The notes below the pieces were generated by a model. The model had not been told where the DNA came from and did not search any database. It saw only the letters and a list, made by a program, of their open reading frames with translations. Below, piece after piece: positions 9,711 through 18,089 of a stretch of 64,000 bases of DNA (position 1 is the first letter of the stretch; every line of letters begins with the position of its first letter). The position numbers and the translations under genes were made by a program. Source of the stretch: Paenibacillus sp. 19GGS1-52 (GTDB taxonomy: Bacteria; Bacillota; Bacilli; Paenibacillales; Paenibacillaceae). Location: assembly GCF_022369515.1 (NCBI RefSeq), contig NZ_CP059724.1, positions 3,534,001 to 3,598,000 of the forward strand. Reading direction: 5' to 3'.

Positions 9711-10070
9711 TTCGGAGATAGTTTTACTTATTTCTTCAGGGTTTTTAACATCAATGATTAACTTTGATATTTCAAATTTACCAACAAGAAAATTATTCAA
9801 GTCAAAATGAAGGGTATCAACCTCATTATTAAAAAAGTAGAGATGATAACCTCCATTAAATCTAAATAATCCATTTCTTTTTCCTCCAAAAGAAGCACCA
9901 TAAAGCTTGAAAGCATTTGGTATGGGTCTACCTGTTGTTATCCCTTTAATCGAAGAGTATGGAATTTGCAACCCTTTATCTAATTTTAAAAAGGGCGAAT
10001 TTCCAAGATCGATATTTAAATGGGTTTCCATTAATTGAATTGTATTCATTCGTTTAGTCCACCATTTCAT
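9699..10070 (-). CDS. Small protein resembling a bacterial PH-like domain
   Basis: The protein has at most 123 residues and no signal peptide or membrane segment. The pattern IPYSSIKGITTGR, then the glycine-rich GASFGGKRNGLFRFNGG and the strand HLYFFNNEVDTLHFDL, resembles short bacterial pleckstrin-homology-like proteins, which often have a signalling or membrane-proximal role. The match is by eye and tentative. The start is uncertain: the first ATG (10070) lacks a clear ribosome site, and the ATG seven codons later is an alternative. It is a solitary gene whose stop lies inside cassette-like unit 4. Confidence 0.5.
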   Translation of the reverse strand: MKWWTKRMNTIQLMETHLNIDLGNSPFLKLDKGLQIPYSSIKGITTGRPIPNAFKLYGASFGGKRNGLFRFNGGYHLYFFNNEVDTLHFDLNNFLVGKFEISKLIIDVKNPEEISKTISERLT

Positions 10071-10145
10071 AACGCTTTAGTATTTTTAAAATATATTTAC
10101 ATATTATACCATGTATAATCTTATGTATAGAATTTATTGAGTTAA

Positions 10146-10228
10146 TTTACCCAAGAACTGAACATGCAACCGACTATTTCGCCGGTTGCATGATGGAATA
10201 TTACATTATCCTGCCCGTTAACGTAATG
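10146..10228. repeat. Cassette-like intergenic unit 5
   Basis: Degenerate core TTTACCCAAGAACTGA, perfect stem CATGCAACCG/CGGTTGCATG (10163-10192), then second core TTATCCTGCCCGTTAACGTAATG in two segments. It lies 20 bp past the stop of the gene ending at 10249. Confidence 0.65.
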
Positions 10229-10248
10229 AGTAAATCAGTTTAGGAGTT

Positions 10249-11238
10249 CTAGAACTCATCGATCAACGAAATCCCTTTAGTAATACGTATTCTACTTTCT
10301 TGCAAGAAATCGCGGGTCCAATCATCGGGTTGAGTTAAATCCCAACTCCGGTACATACCGACGACTACGATAATTTCACGTAATTTAAGAAAAAGCTTTA
10401 TCTGATTTTTCCATCCGTCAGGCATTTGTCGGCCATCCTCAGTGTAGCCTAGCTCGAAATGTTTAATAAAAAGTTCGTATTGTGCCTTACGTTCAGACTG
10501 CGAATCTTCCCCGAATACATATAGTAAGTAATAGAGTTGGATAGCAATGTCCTCGACATACCAACTGTACTGACACTCGTCGAAGTCGAAGAGCGTTATT
10601 TGCCCTGATTCATTGACCGTGAAATTACCTACATTGATATCTCCGTGAATTAAACCAAAATTATCAGATGTAACAGGCAGACCAGCCAGATTTGCTTTAA
10701 GTTCATCAAGGGCATGAATAATGGGTTGAAGCTCTGCCGGTAAATAATCTTTCGCTCGTAAGAGGTATTCATTACATTCCCAAGTGTGTCTTGTGGATTT
10801 AGGTTTATACAGCTTGGTCAGTTCATGAAGACGGCCTGTTATGCGACCACATTGTTCATAAAGTATTGAATTGCCTAGGCATTCTGGATATCCGATTTTT
10901 CTGCCAGGTGCATAGTTGAAAGAGGTTGCGTAAAAATCCATTGTATTTCCTTCGATATGTTCAAAATCCTTTCCATGAACCGATAGAACCGGGTCTGAGA
11001 CTGACAAACGATTGTCCGAAAGGTAACGAATCCATTCTATTTCAGCTGCAAGTCCTTCCGACGTGCGAAGTGTGCTCGGAGTAAAGCGGAGAATATATTT
11101 TGATTCATCGCGAATATAGGAATAAATAAAGTTTTGAAAACCTCCAATGAAAGTCAGATCTTTTGGACTGATTCCAAAGCGCTCAGCACCTTCAGCAGCA
11201 TGTTCGTCTAGGAACATAAGTTTTATTTTTGGGTCCAT
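10249..11238 (-). CDS. APH-fold phosphotransferase, small-molecule kinase
   Basis: The protein has 329 residues. The ATG at 11238 follows AAGGAGAAATC; an upstream in-frame start lacks a ribosome site. It is a complete APH/homoserine-kinase-II-like fold: nucleotide-binding lobe first (GGFQNFIYSYIRDESKYILR), the catalytic loop LIHGDINVGNF near residue 200, and the Mg-binding segment LFDFDECQYSWYVED about twenty residues later. Family members phosphorylate aminoglycosides, homoserine, fructosamines or related compounds, and the sequence alone does not settle the substrate. The gene is solitary, flanked by cassette-like units 5 and 6, and has no visible partner. Confidence 0.85.
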   Translation of the reverse strand: MDPKIKLMFLDEHAAEGAERFGISPKDLTFIGGFQNFIYSYIRDESKYILRFTPSTLRTSEGLAAEIEWIRYLSDNRLSVSDPVLSVHGKDFEHIEGNTMDFYATSFNYAPGRKIGYPECLGNSILYEQCGRITGRLHELTKLYKPKSTRHTWECNEYLLRAKDYLPAELQPIIHALDELKANLAGLPVTSDNFGLIHGDINVGNFTVNESGQITLFDFDECQYSWYVEDIAIQLYYLLYVFGEDSQSERKAQYELFIKHFELGYTEDGRQMPDGWKNQIKLFLKLREIIVVVGMYRSWDLTQPDDWTRDFLQESRIRITKGISLIDEF

Positions 11239-11385
11239 GATTTCTCCTTGGTAATTGAATTTAGATCGAACACTATAATTCCTAACGACATGCAAAAAAC
11301 CACTTTCAAACTATTTCTATTACTAAGCAATCATACTTATCCAGCTTTTTACAGTCAATCAAAATACCTGAGTCATTGCGTTAAA

Positions 11386-11435
11386 CTGCCCTTTAGTTGA
11401 ATAGCGGCAGATTTCTAAAAGGGATCTGCCGCTAT
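11386..11435. repeat. Cassette-like intergenic unit 6
   Basis: Core CTGCCCTTTAGTTGA (11386-11400) and a perfect 12-bp stem ATAGCGGCAGAT/ATCTGCCGCTAT. The second core is not recognisable. The recombinase gene stops 6 bp away. Confidence 0.65.
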
Positions 11436-11441
11436 TATATG

Positions 11442-12284
11442 CTAAAAAAATCGTCGATACATTTCTCTCCTGCGTTCGCCACGAAGTTGTGCGTATATTT
11501 GCGTGGTTGAGGCTTTCTCATGACCTAGCATCCCTTGGATGAAATCTAATGGGGCACCGTTATCAAGGAGTTTACACGCATAGGTATGTCGAAAACGGTG
11601 TGGATAAACATTCGCTTCAATCTCTCCTCGATTTGCAAGCCGTTTTAATGCCCATCTAATCGTTGGAATAGCCATGCGTTTAGTGGGATGAGTATGTGTT
11701 ACGAATAAGGCCTTACAGGTATCTTCACGACTGTTTAGGTACTTCTTTAACCATACTTTGCACTCTGTCGTAAAGTATACTTCTCTCTGCTTTGAGCCCT
11801 TGCCATTTACGACTACAGAGCAGTTTTCCCAGTTGAGATCTTCGATGTTTATCCTTTCTACTTCTCCGACTCGACAGCCACTACAATAGAGAAACTCAAG
11901 CAGTGCTCTTTCTCTTAATGACTGACAGGAGATCTTAAGGTGAATCACATCTTCCTCCATTAAAAACTTAGGAATTCGCTTGTCCAGTTTGGGCTCTCTT
12001 AGTTTTAATGAAGGATTTGAGGTCAGATATGTCTCTTCATATGCATAGCGAAATAGGGACCGAACGAAACGAATTCGATGTCCTAGACTGCTTGGTTTCA
12101 AGCGATCTGCTTGTTTCGCTAAATACTCCTTCAACATCGTCAAAGTAATTTCCGCTATCTCGGGATCACCTAGTTCCGTCATTAACATTTTGTTCTGGAG
12201 GGCGTAAGCATTCAATGTTCTCGGACTAAATCCTTGAATTCGTTTATCAGCCTCATACAGATACCATAAATCACTTATCTTCAT
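11442..12284 (-). CDS. Stand-alone XerC/D-like tyrosine recombinase
   Basis: The protein has 280 residues, with an ATG at 12284 eight bases after GGGAGG. An N-terminal SAM-like core-binding domain (about 1-95) is followed by a catalytic domain: Arg in LYCSGCRVGEVERINIEDL, HxxR in VYPHRFRHTYACKLLDNG, and the His/Tyr nucleophile in MLGHEKASTTQIYAQL. It is the length of XerC/D or phage-type integrases and shows no obvious extra helix like that of integron IntI. It is the only complete recombinase embedded among the cassette-like units, so it is a candidate to act on them; that link is inference. Its ribosome site falls inside the hairpin of unit 7. Confidence 0.88.
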   Translation of the reverse strand: MKISDLWYLYEADKRIQGFSPRTLNAYALQNKMLMTELGDPEIAEITLTMLKEYLAKQADRLKPSSLGHRIRFVRSLFRYAYEETYLTSNPSLKLREPKLDKRIPKFLMEEDVIHLKISCQSLRERALLEFLYCSGCRVGEVERINIEDLNWENCSVVVNGKGSKQREVYFTTECKVWLKKYLNSREDTCKALFVTHTHPTKRMAIPTIRWALKRLANRGEIEANVYPHRFRHTYACKLLDNGAPLDFIQGMLGHEKASTTQIYAQLRGERRREMYRRFF

Positions 12285-12287
12285 AAA

Positions 12288-12384
12288 TAAAACCTCCCCT
12301 TAGAAGCTAGTACATCTAAGTTTGCTTCTAAAGAGAGGTTTTAATCTTCTAACCTACTTGAACTAGCGTTTCCCGTTAGTTAAT
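12288..12384. repeat. Cassette-like intergenic unit 7
   Basis: Stem AAAACCTC...GCTTCT / AGAAGC...GAGGTTTT (12288-12342), then second core CTAGCGTTTCCCGTTAGTTAAT (12363-12384). The neighbouring gene's stop lies within the core, and the hairpin holds the recombinase ribosome site. Confidence 0.6.
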
Positions 12385-13077
12385 TCGTGTAAATATAAAC
12401 TCATTCAGTTCAGGTAAATAAACTTGTCTACCTTCCAATAGGAAACTATCTCTGTTTAATACCAAACTTATTTTTTTATTCGATTTTAAATGTATGATTA
12501 TGCGGGCAGGGCCACCTTTTGGAGCAGGACCTTTATATTGCGTTATATTATCCTTCTGCACTCCCTTTAACAATGATACAAGTGTATAAATTTCATTTTT
12601 CTTTAACATAATTCGGTTATTGACTAACCACTTGATTTCAGCGGAATTAATATCGTTTACTGATAAATTAAAGAGATCCAAATTCATCGTTTCATCTGAC
12701 TTTTCATTACGAATAATATGAAAATTAATCGCTTTGTATCCATCTGTACTAGCTTTGAAAGTAATTTGAACTACATCCGAGATAGAATCTTGCTTCGTAA
12801 CTCTCCCTTCAAGTATGAATTCTTGTTGAGGATAAGAATCCGATTTCTTTATCGGTATGATACGAGGGCTACCGAAGAGGAAGTTATCATACTCTTTCCC
12901 AAGTACGCTCATAAACTTAGGACGTAGTTCGAAAATAAGGACCTCTTCCAAGCACTTACGTTGAATGTCGTCATTATATTTAGTTGGTGACTCCTGGCTG
13001 TAAGCTTCAGTACAATTCATTCCTGTAAAGCTGGCTAGCCCTAATACCCAAATCAAAATTATACGTCTCCACCACAT
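12376..13077 (-). CDS. Secreted DUF3888-like protein of unknown function
   Basis: The protein has 233 residues, with an ATG at 13077 after GGAGGTTATTTCTC. The N-terminus is a classical signal peptide (MWWRRIILIWVLGLASFTG, with likely cleavage after the following small residues). The segment CLEEVLIFELRPKFMSVLGK after it resembles the start of DUF3888 proteins of Bacillales, whose role is unknown. The second half is beta-rich with a conserved-looking PAPKGGPARIIIHL. It is solitary and in the same orientation as the other single-gene units. Family assignment is tentative. Confidence 0.65.
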   Translation of the reverse strand: MWWRRIILIWVLGLASFTGMNCTEAYSQESPTKYNDDIQRKCLEEVLIFELRPKFMSVLGKEYDNFLFGSPRIIPIKKSDSYPQQEFILEGRVTKQDSISDVVQITFKASTDGYKAINFHIIRNEKSDETMNLDLFNLSVNDINSAEIKWLVNNRIMLKKNEIYTLVSLLKGVQKDNITQYKGPAPKGGPARIIIHLKSNKKISLVLNRDSFLLEGRQVYLPELNEFIFTRIN

Positions 13078-13127
13078 GAGAAATAACCTCCATCTTTTTT
13101 GGTTATTTTGTCCAAGTGGTTAACGAA

Positions 13128-13177
13128 CTATCCTGCCCGATCGTATTATGAGATCAACCAGTTCTTTCTGGTTGATC
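13128..13177. repeat. Cassette-like intergenic unit 8
   Basis: Core CTATCCTGCCCGATCGTATTATG in two segments followed by the stem GATCAACCAG/CTGGTTGATC and a T-tract. The high side is interrupted by the IS110 element, so the gene it once served is lost. Confidence 0.55.
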
Positions 13178-13390
13178 CTTTTTTTATTTTCATAGAGGAT
13201 TAAGGTAGCCTGGTCGAACGTACCTGCCCGTGGGACTTGATCCCGAGCGCTATAATGTTCACCCCTACTTGTCATGACCATGATTGAGGCTGGTTGGGAC
13301 GTAAGATCCCGTATAACAAGCGATGCTATGGAGCGACAAGAAGAAACCGTAGGGGCTGCCAGTAAATCTACACATACAGGGAGAGATGAA

Positions 13391-14598
13391 ATGAATCCAG
13401 TTATCGGTCTAGATATTTCTAAAGAAGAAAGCCATGGACAAGCCTTTTTAGAGCGCGGAAACCCATTCAGAGGGGCGTTCCATTTCCAGCACACTCGTGA
13501 TGGTCTAGCGTATCTCCATCAAGTTTTAAGGACGTTGAGTCTGCATCTAAACAACGTCCTCTACTTATTCTAGAAGCAACCGGACATTACCAAAGCCCCG
13601 TTGTTCAGTTCCTAGAGGAGCATCAATATATTTACATTGTCATTAATCCACTCATCTCAAACCGGCTTAGGAAGTCTCAGCTTCGTAAAGTAAAGACGGA
13701 TGCTGCTGACGCTTATCTTTTGGGAGAGTTGTACTACAAAGAAGAGTTTGAACCCTTTAAGAAAAGGGGTTTGCAACTTCTCAATCTACGCTATTTAACA
13801 AGGCAATATGAGTCTCTTTCAAAGATGTGTGTACAGACTAAACTGCAATTCCAAGCTGTTCTAGATCAGGTCTTCCCTGCTTACAAAGGTGTCTTTGGAT
13901 CTATGTATTCAGGTATTTCGCTACGGTTTTTAAGTGAATTCCCAACCTCATATTTGGTTTTGCAGACGGATGAAGATACACTCAAAGCTAAAATGAAAGA
14001 ACTGCTTTCTTCCAAACGAGGACGTTCAGAGGATTGGATTAACCAACGCGTTCAACGGCTGCTAGATGCAGCAAAACAAAACCCATTTCAGCAAACCATG
14101 TACGCAAGCCACTTAATTAATTTGAAAGTCCTTATTACCCTCATTCTTCAGTACCAAGAGCATCTTACAGGATTGGAACAGAACATAGATGCTCTGGCAG
14201 AAGAAATTGAAGAGTTTGAATTAATCCAGTCAATTCCCGGTATTGGATATAAAATTGCGGCAACAATTTTATCTGAAATTGGAGAAGTCGACCGATTTGA
14301 TCATCCTAAAAAGCTTGTCGCCTTTGCAGGTATTGACCCAAGTGTCTTTGCTTCAGGTAAGTTTACAGCAACTCGAAATCGAATCACGAAACGCGGTTCT
14401 AGGCAGCTTCGATATGCACTAGTTTTGGCTGTCCAATGTGGCTTAATCCGCGCTCGCAATATACGAATCAAAGAGTTCTACGACCGTAAGAGAGCCGAAG
14501 GAAAACCACATAAAGTGGCTCTGGTCGCATGTGCCAATAAATTGGTTCATTGGCTATATGCCATCATGAAAAACAAAAAGACATTCCGGTCTGCTTAA
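13391..14598 (+). pseudogene. IS110-family transposase with one frameshift
   Basis: The N-terminal DEDD domain starts at the ATG at 13391 (after GGGAGAGATGAA) with PVIGLDISKEESHGQAF. It runs in frame 2 to about 13528 and continues in frame 1 with RPLLILEATGHYQSPVVQF and KVKTDAADAYLLGEL. The shift falls near the AAGTTTTAAGG tract. The C-terminal domain with IQSIPGIGYKIAATILSEIG and the catalytic-serine region (FAGIDPSVFASGKF) is complete to residue SA at 14598. Total length would be about 402 residues, as expected. The element spans about 13255-14640, and a related left-end remnant lies at 33.9 kb. Confidence 0.85.
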
Positions 14599-14717
14599 TA
14601 TGAAAGCAGTGGTATAACCTTCCAAGTGAAATGAAATTGGAGGGTTATTTGGCTTGCTTACTTTTAAATATACCACATGAATAAGCTTCACTTTACTGGT
14701 AATCTTGACAAACTATT

Positions 14718-14799
14718 AGCTGGTATAGCTGAATAGTCAGCCGATGATATCGGCTGACTATTTATTGTCATGGTGCTATCGTTTCTCGTTAGCTCAATG
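14718..14799. repeat. Cassette-like intergenic unit 9
   Basis: Degenerate first core, perfect stem ATAGTCAGCCGA/TCGGCTGACTAT, then second core GCTATCGTTTCTCGTTAGCTC and AATG (14775-14799). Confidence 0.65.
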
Positions 14800-15173
14800 A
14801 TCTGAAGGAATTGTTTCGCTCAAGCTATTCCTCAGAAATCTCTACGTACTATGTAGACCCAATTTGACGCCGAAATTAGGCATTCACCTTGCCTAGGGCG
14901 AACACAGGGTGAAATCCTGCGAATTCATGAGCTAGAGTGAGGATACTGAATCATTTCGAGGGAGCGCAACGAGTTAAAATACCTTGATTAACTCCAAGTT
15001 TGCGAATGTGCTTTCCGAATGCACCATATCTCCGTAAATTCTACTTATTTGGTTAAAACCTGATCTGGTCCAGAATCTGATTGCAGGCCAGTTTTTAACT
15101 GCAACATTCGCTCTTATCTCTGGATGTATAGGATCCGCGCGGTTTTTTTAATTGCAAAACCGTCGAGCTCTGA
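14800..15173. other. Intergenic stretch without a gene
   Basis: No open frame with family features on either strand, and no recognised IS end. It precedes two Tn7-type end-like repeats. Confidence 0.45.
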
Positions 15174-15245
15174 AAAATAAGTATTAGACTGACCCAAAAA
15201 ACGAAACAGCAGCAGCCATGGACGAGAAAATAAAGTCCTAGACTG
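15174..15245. repeat. Two sites resembling Tn7 TnsB-binding repeats
   Basis: AAAAATAAGTATTAGACTG (about 15174-15191) and GAAAATAAAGTCCTAGACTG (15226-15245) resemble the Tn7 end repeat ACAATAAAGTCTTAAACTG. The second lies in the stem of cassette-like unit 10. Confidence 0.45.
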
Positions 15246-15278
15246 CTGCTTTATTGAACTCCCCGTAATTTCACTGAG
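15213..15278. repeat. Cassette-like intergenic unit 10
   Basis: Stem GCAGCAG / CTGCTGC, then a degenerate second core TTATTGAACTCCCCGTAATT (15251-15270). It lies 7 bp past the stop of the gene ending at 15285. Confidence 0.45.
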
Positions 15279-15284
15279 TTACTC

Positions 15285-16400
15285 TCATACACCGTTTCTG
15301 TGATCGGTGAGTACTTCATCGATTATGTGCCTTGCGACGCCAGCAAACACTGGGTTGGTATCTTTGTAGTAAGGGAGGGCAAACAATCCCATTGACAGTG
15401 CATAACCGCGACCACGAGCCCAGGTTGCTTCATCAGGCTGCAGCACTGCACGGAATATTTCCCTCGTCTCTGTAGTGAGGATGCTCCATGCAAATAGCAT
15501 GTCACATGCAGGATCACCCAATCCCATACATCCAAAGTCAATAACGGCAGCTATCTGCCCTTGTTCGATAATCAAGTTCCCTGCATGGATATCTCCGTGA
15601 ATCCAGACACCTGGCCCCTGCCACTCTGGCGCCTTCAGCGCCGATTCCCACGCTAAAGTTGCCGCACCTTGATCAATCATGCCTTTCAGTTCTTCGATTG
15701 CTTTGCGGACGCCAGTATCTCTTGGTGCCAGTGTCATGCCACGGGAAGAAGCTGGAAGCGTAACGTCAGCGAGATTGATCCGTTTCATGGCAGCTATAAA
15801 TTGAGCCATAACGGTAGCTGCCTTCTCCAGATCGTCGATGCGGCCGACAATCGCGTCCTCTCCTTTGAACCACTGATAGACGGCCCATTGCCAAGGATAG
15901 CCCTCGGCAGGCATACCTATCGCAAGTGGAGCAGGAATGGCAAGCGGTAGGTGGGGGGCAAGTCTTGGCAGCCACAAATGTTCCATTTCAGCTTGCCCAG
16001 TCGCCCATTCGATACGAGGCATTCTCACGGCCATATCTTCTCCGAGCCGAAAAATCGCGTTGTCTGTCCCGCTTGACTTGACCCGTTTCAGCGGTAGCTC
16101 AGCCCATTGCGGAAATTGTGCAGCAAGTAACCGTTTGACCAGAGATGCGTCAATCTCCACCTCATTGGCATGCATTTTGGTTGTGCTATTCTGTAAATTG
16201 GAATCGTCTGAATTCGCGTCAGCAGTTAATTCCTCCAATGTGATGCCCAATACCCTTGCGATTTGAGCCATTTGCTCCGGCAGCAAGTCGTGTTCTCCGT
16301 TGAGGATATGCCCCATTGTTGATATGCTCACTCTAATCTCGTCAGCAAGCCATTGAGTCGACTTATTCTGTTGTTCTAACCAAGTCATTATTTGATTCAT
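15285..16400 (-). CDS. XRE-type HTH fused to an APH-fold phosphotransferase
   Basis: The protein has 371 residues. Residues about 1-62 form a Cro/C1-type HTH (STQWLADEIRVSISTMGHIL, then QMAQIARVLGITLEELTAD). A short linker leads to a complete aminoglycoside-phosphotransferase-like domain from about residue 77: SSGTDNAIFRLGEDMAVRMP, catalytic loop WIHGDIHAGNLI, and Mg segment AVIDFGCMGLGDPACDMLFA. APH proteins of this subtype normally begin close to the second domain, at a Met near residue 76, so this looks like a true fusion and not a mis-set start. A DNA-binding kinase could autoregulate or sense its substrate, which is inference. It is solitary between units 10 and 11. Confidence 0.82.
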   Translation of the reverse strand: MNQIMTWLEQQNKSTQWLADEIRVSISTMGHILNGEHDLLPEQMAQIARVLGITLEELTADANSDDSNLQNSTTKMHANEVEIDASLVKRLLAAQFPQWAELPLKRVKSSGTDNAIFRLGEDMAVRMPRIEWATGQAEMEHLWLPRLAPHLPLAIPAPLAIGMPAEGYPWQWAVYQWFKGEDAIVGRIDDLEKAATVMAQFIAAMKRINLADVTLPASSRGMTLAPRDTGVRKAIEELKGMIDQGAATLAWESALKAPEWQGPGVWIHGDIHAGNLIIEQGQIAAVIDFGCMGLGDPACDMLFAWSILTTETREIFRAVLQPDEATWARGRGYALSMGLFALPYYKDTNPVFAGVARHIIDEVLTDHRNGV

Positions 16401-16554
16401 TATCTAAACAGTACCTCCCAGAATTATTGTTTATATTCAAAACATGTCCAGACCATTTTAATGTTTTCATTTCACTCACTCGCCTTCATACAGGATGAGG
16501 TAATTATAAAGAAGTGCTTTTCTTTCGGCAAGTCAGGGACGCATCATTCCTACC

Positions 16555-16625
16555 TGCCAGTTAGCCGAACAGGCTGCCGTCTATGACGGTAGCCTGAGTC
16601 TTTGTGCTATCGAGTTAGCTTAGCA
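16555..16625. repeat. Cassette-like intergenic unit 11
   Basis: Core CTGCCAGTTAGCCGA, strong stem CAGGCTGCCGTC/GACGGTAGCCTG, then second core GCTATCGAGTTAGCTTAGCA. With unit 1 it is the clearest example of the consensus build. Confidence 0.65.
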
Positions 16626-17061
16626 GTACTAGGTTGACTTCAGAAAGGTTGAAGCTTAAAAGTGTACCATTTTCCTGCAGCTTCCATGCCTCAGGAATTA
16701 TTCTGGCTACTTCAGCAGGTTTCACCACTTTGTTATTCAGTGCCTGTGCCAATCAAACACTTTATTTTCAGTCTAGAACTTTATTTTCTCCTGACAAATG
16801 TAATAAATCTGTATTCGTTGATAATTCGTACGACTTGGGGAGATTCGTCTTTGATTGCTAAAGTAATTAATGAATCTGATAATTGCTTCAATACAAACTG
16901 CAACTCTGTCCCCTTTCCACAAAAGAATTCATTGGTTTCCCCCCCTGGTAAATGATTGTAGTACTTGTAACCACTCAGTTTCGTTATGAATTAACAAAGA
17001 ATATTCCTCGCATTCTTGTTTTCTATTTAACAGTTAACAACTCTGGTTGTTCCTAAGTTGA
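16626..17061. other. Gene-free stretch with inverted Tn7-type end-like repeats
   Basis: No credible gene. At 16758-16790 two inverted copies of the 19-bp AATAAAGT..TAGACTG repeat lie in tandem (read on the minus strand, GAAAATAAAGTTCTAGACTG followed by GAAAATAAAGTG). Confidence 0.5.
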
Positions 17062-17328
17062 TTACGGTATGCTCGTAAGTATTAGGCGGAAGAATAATGC
17101 TTGAAGTTGTCTTGCCGAATGGGTTGATGTCTTTTCTAAGATTCTTCCCATATGATTTTTAATAGTCTTTTCGGCCATATTCAAGGATGTTGCGAGATCT
17201 CGATTGTTAAATCCGTGAAAATTCAACTTTTTTACGATTTCCACTTCCCTTTTCGTTAAAGCGTAATGTCTTTCTAATGTGAGGTAACATTGGTTAATAA
17301 CAGAATTTTCTGCAGATAATTCTTTCAC
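17062..17328 (-). CDS. Small LuxR/GerE-type HTH protein
   Basis: The protein is 88 residues from the GTG at 17328, which follows GGGGTGAGTCCT; a GTG three codons upstream has no ribosome site. Nearly the whole protein is a GerE-type HTH: ALTKREVEIVKKLNFHGFNN, then LATSLNMAEKTIKNHMGRIL. No receiver or sensor domain is present. It starts 12 bases after the preceding gene's stop, so it is likely co-transcribed with the YdjM-like and DinG-like genes and may regulate them. A decayed copy occurs at about 34.79-34.89 kb. Confidence 0.75.
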   Translation of the reverse strand: MKELSAENSVINQCYLTLERHYALTKREVEIVKKLNFHGFNNRDLATSLNMAEKTIKNHMGRILEKTSTHSARQLQALFFRLILTSIP

Positions 17329-17340
17329 AGGACTCACCCC

Positions 17341-18072
17341 TCAACTCGGAATAAGATGACTTAAATCTACGCCACGAAGGAATACAAACCACACTAGAAC
17401 CATCGTAAGCCCAATACAGACGTTTTCTAAAAGAGTACCGCTTGATGTTCCGGTACTCATTAAACGAAGTTTTAAACGAAACTGGAAAGGTGGCAAAGGG
17501 CGTATACCATGATTCGTGATCGAGTCAGCTAGCAAATGCAGCAAGTATGACACACCGCCGGCGATCCAAATAGCCTGATCATAGGTATGTGTTGAAAAAA
17601 ACAAAAGTAATGTCCATCCGGCGACACCATAAAAAGTATGTGTCAGACCCCGGTGAGGCACTAATGCACAGATAATAAGTAGACACCCGATAATATAATT
17701 CCAAGGTATGAACGAATGACCGAAGAGAATAAGAGCGGCACCTGCGAGAACCATGATTACATTACGAAACGTGCGAGTCGGTACGAAAAATATAGAGGCC
17801 GCTAAGATTGCAATAACCGTATTCCACGGGGCGAATGCAGAACCAGCAAAATATATAAAGATACCAATTCCAATCATCAGTGCCTTAAGTAAGCGGATTA
17901 GGTCCTTTGGAATGGTTTTAGATACAAGTAAAGAGTTCGGTTCATCAATATCTGGCAGCAGCGCACTGACTGCAGCTACTGCAACAACGGGTAAGGAGAT
18001 CGAAAGATTGTTCAAACCTAATATGGAAAGCGTTACTCCTGTACTAATTGCTAAATGAGCTTTTCCCATCAT
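17341..18072 (-). CDS. YdjM-like membrane-bound metal-dependent hydrolase (DUF457 type)
   Basis: The protein has 243 residues from the ATG-ATG at 18072 (AGAAAGGCG upstream). It is a polytopic membrane protein with about six hydrophobic segments and the family's conserved acidic and histidine motifs: ALLPDIDEPNSLL near residue 45, ALVPHRGLTHTFYG near 150, and HLLADSITNHGIRPLPPF near 190, which would bind metal. In E. coli both ydjM and dinG are SOS genes. Here the homologues are adjacent, and a degraded second copy keeps the same order, so the linkage is probably functional. The gene overlaps the end of the DinG-like gene only if an upstream TTG is used. Confidence 0.85.
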   Translation of the reverse strand: MMGKAHLAISTGVTLSILGLNNLSISLPVVAVAAVSALLPDIDEPNSLLVSKTIPKDLIRLLKALMIGIGIFIYFAGSAFAPWNTVIAILAASIFFVPTRTFRNVIMVLAGAALILFGHSFIPWNYIIGCLLIICALVPHRGLTHTFYGVAGWTLLLFFSTHTYDQAIWIAGGVSYLLHLLADSITNHGIRPLPPFQFRLKLRLMSTGTSSGTLLENVCIGLTMVLVWFVFLRGVDLSHLIPS

Positions 18073-18089
18073 GATAATCAACGCCTTTC

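Noticed and set aside
13120..13494. Minus-strand frame of 124 codons
   Set aside because: It lies antisense to the IS110 transposase start, has no ribosome site or family features, and overlaps a terminator stem.
690..16625. Canonical integron attC sites
   Set aside because: The repeated cores contain GTTAG and its complement but do not fit RYYYAAC/GTTRRRY, and the recombinase lacks an obvious IntI-specific insertion. I kept the neutral term cassette-like unit.
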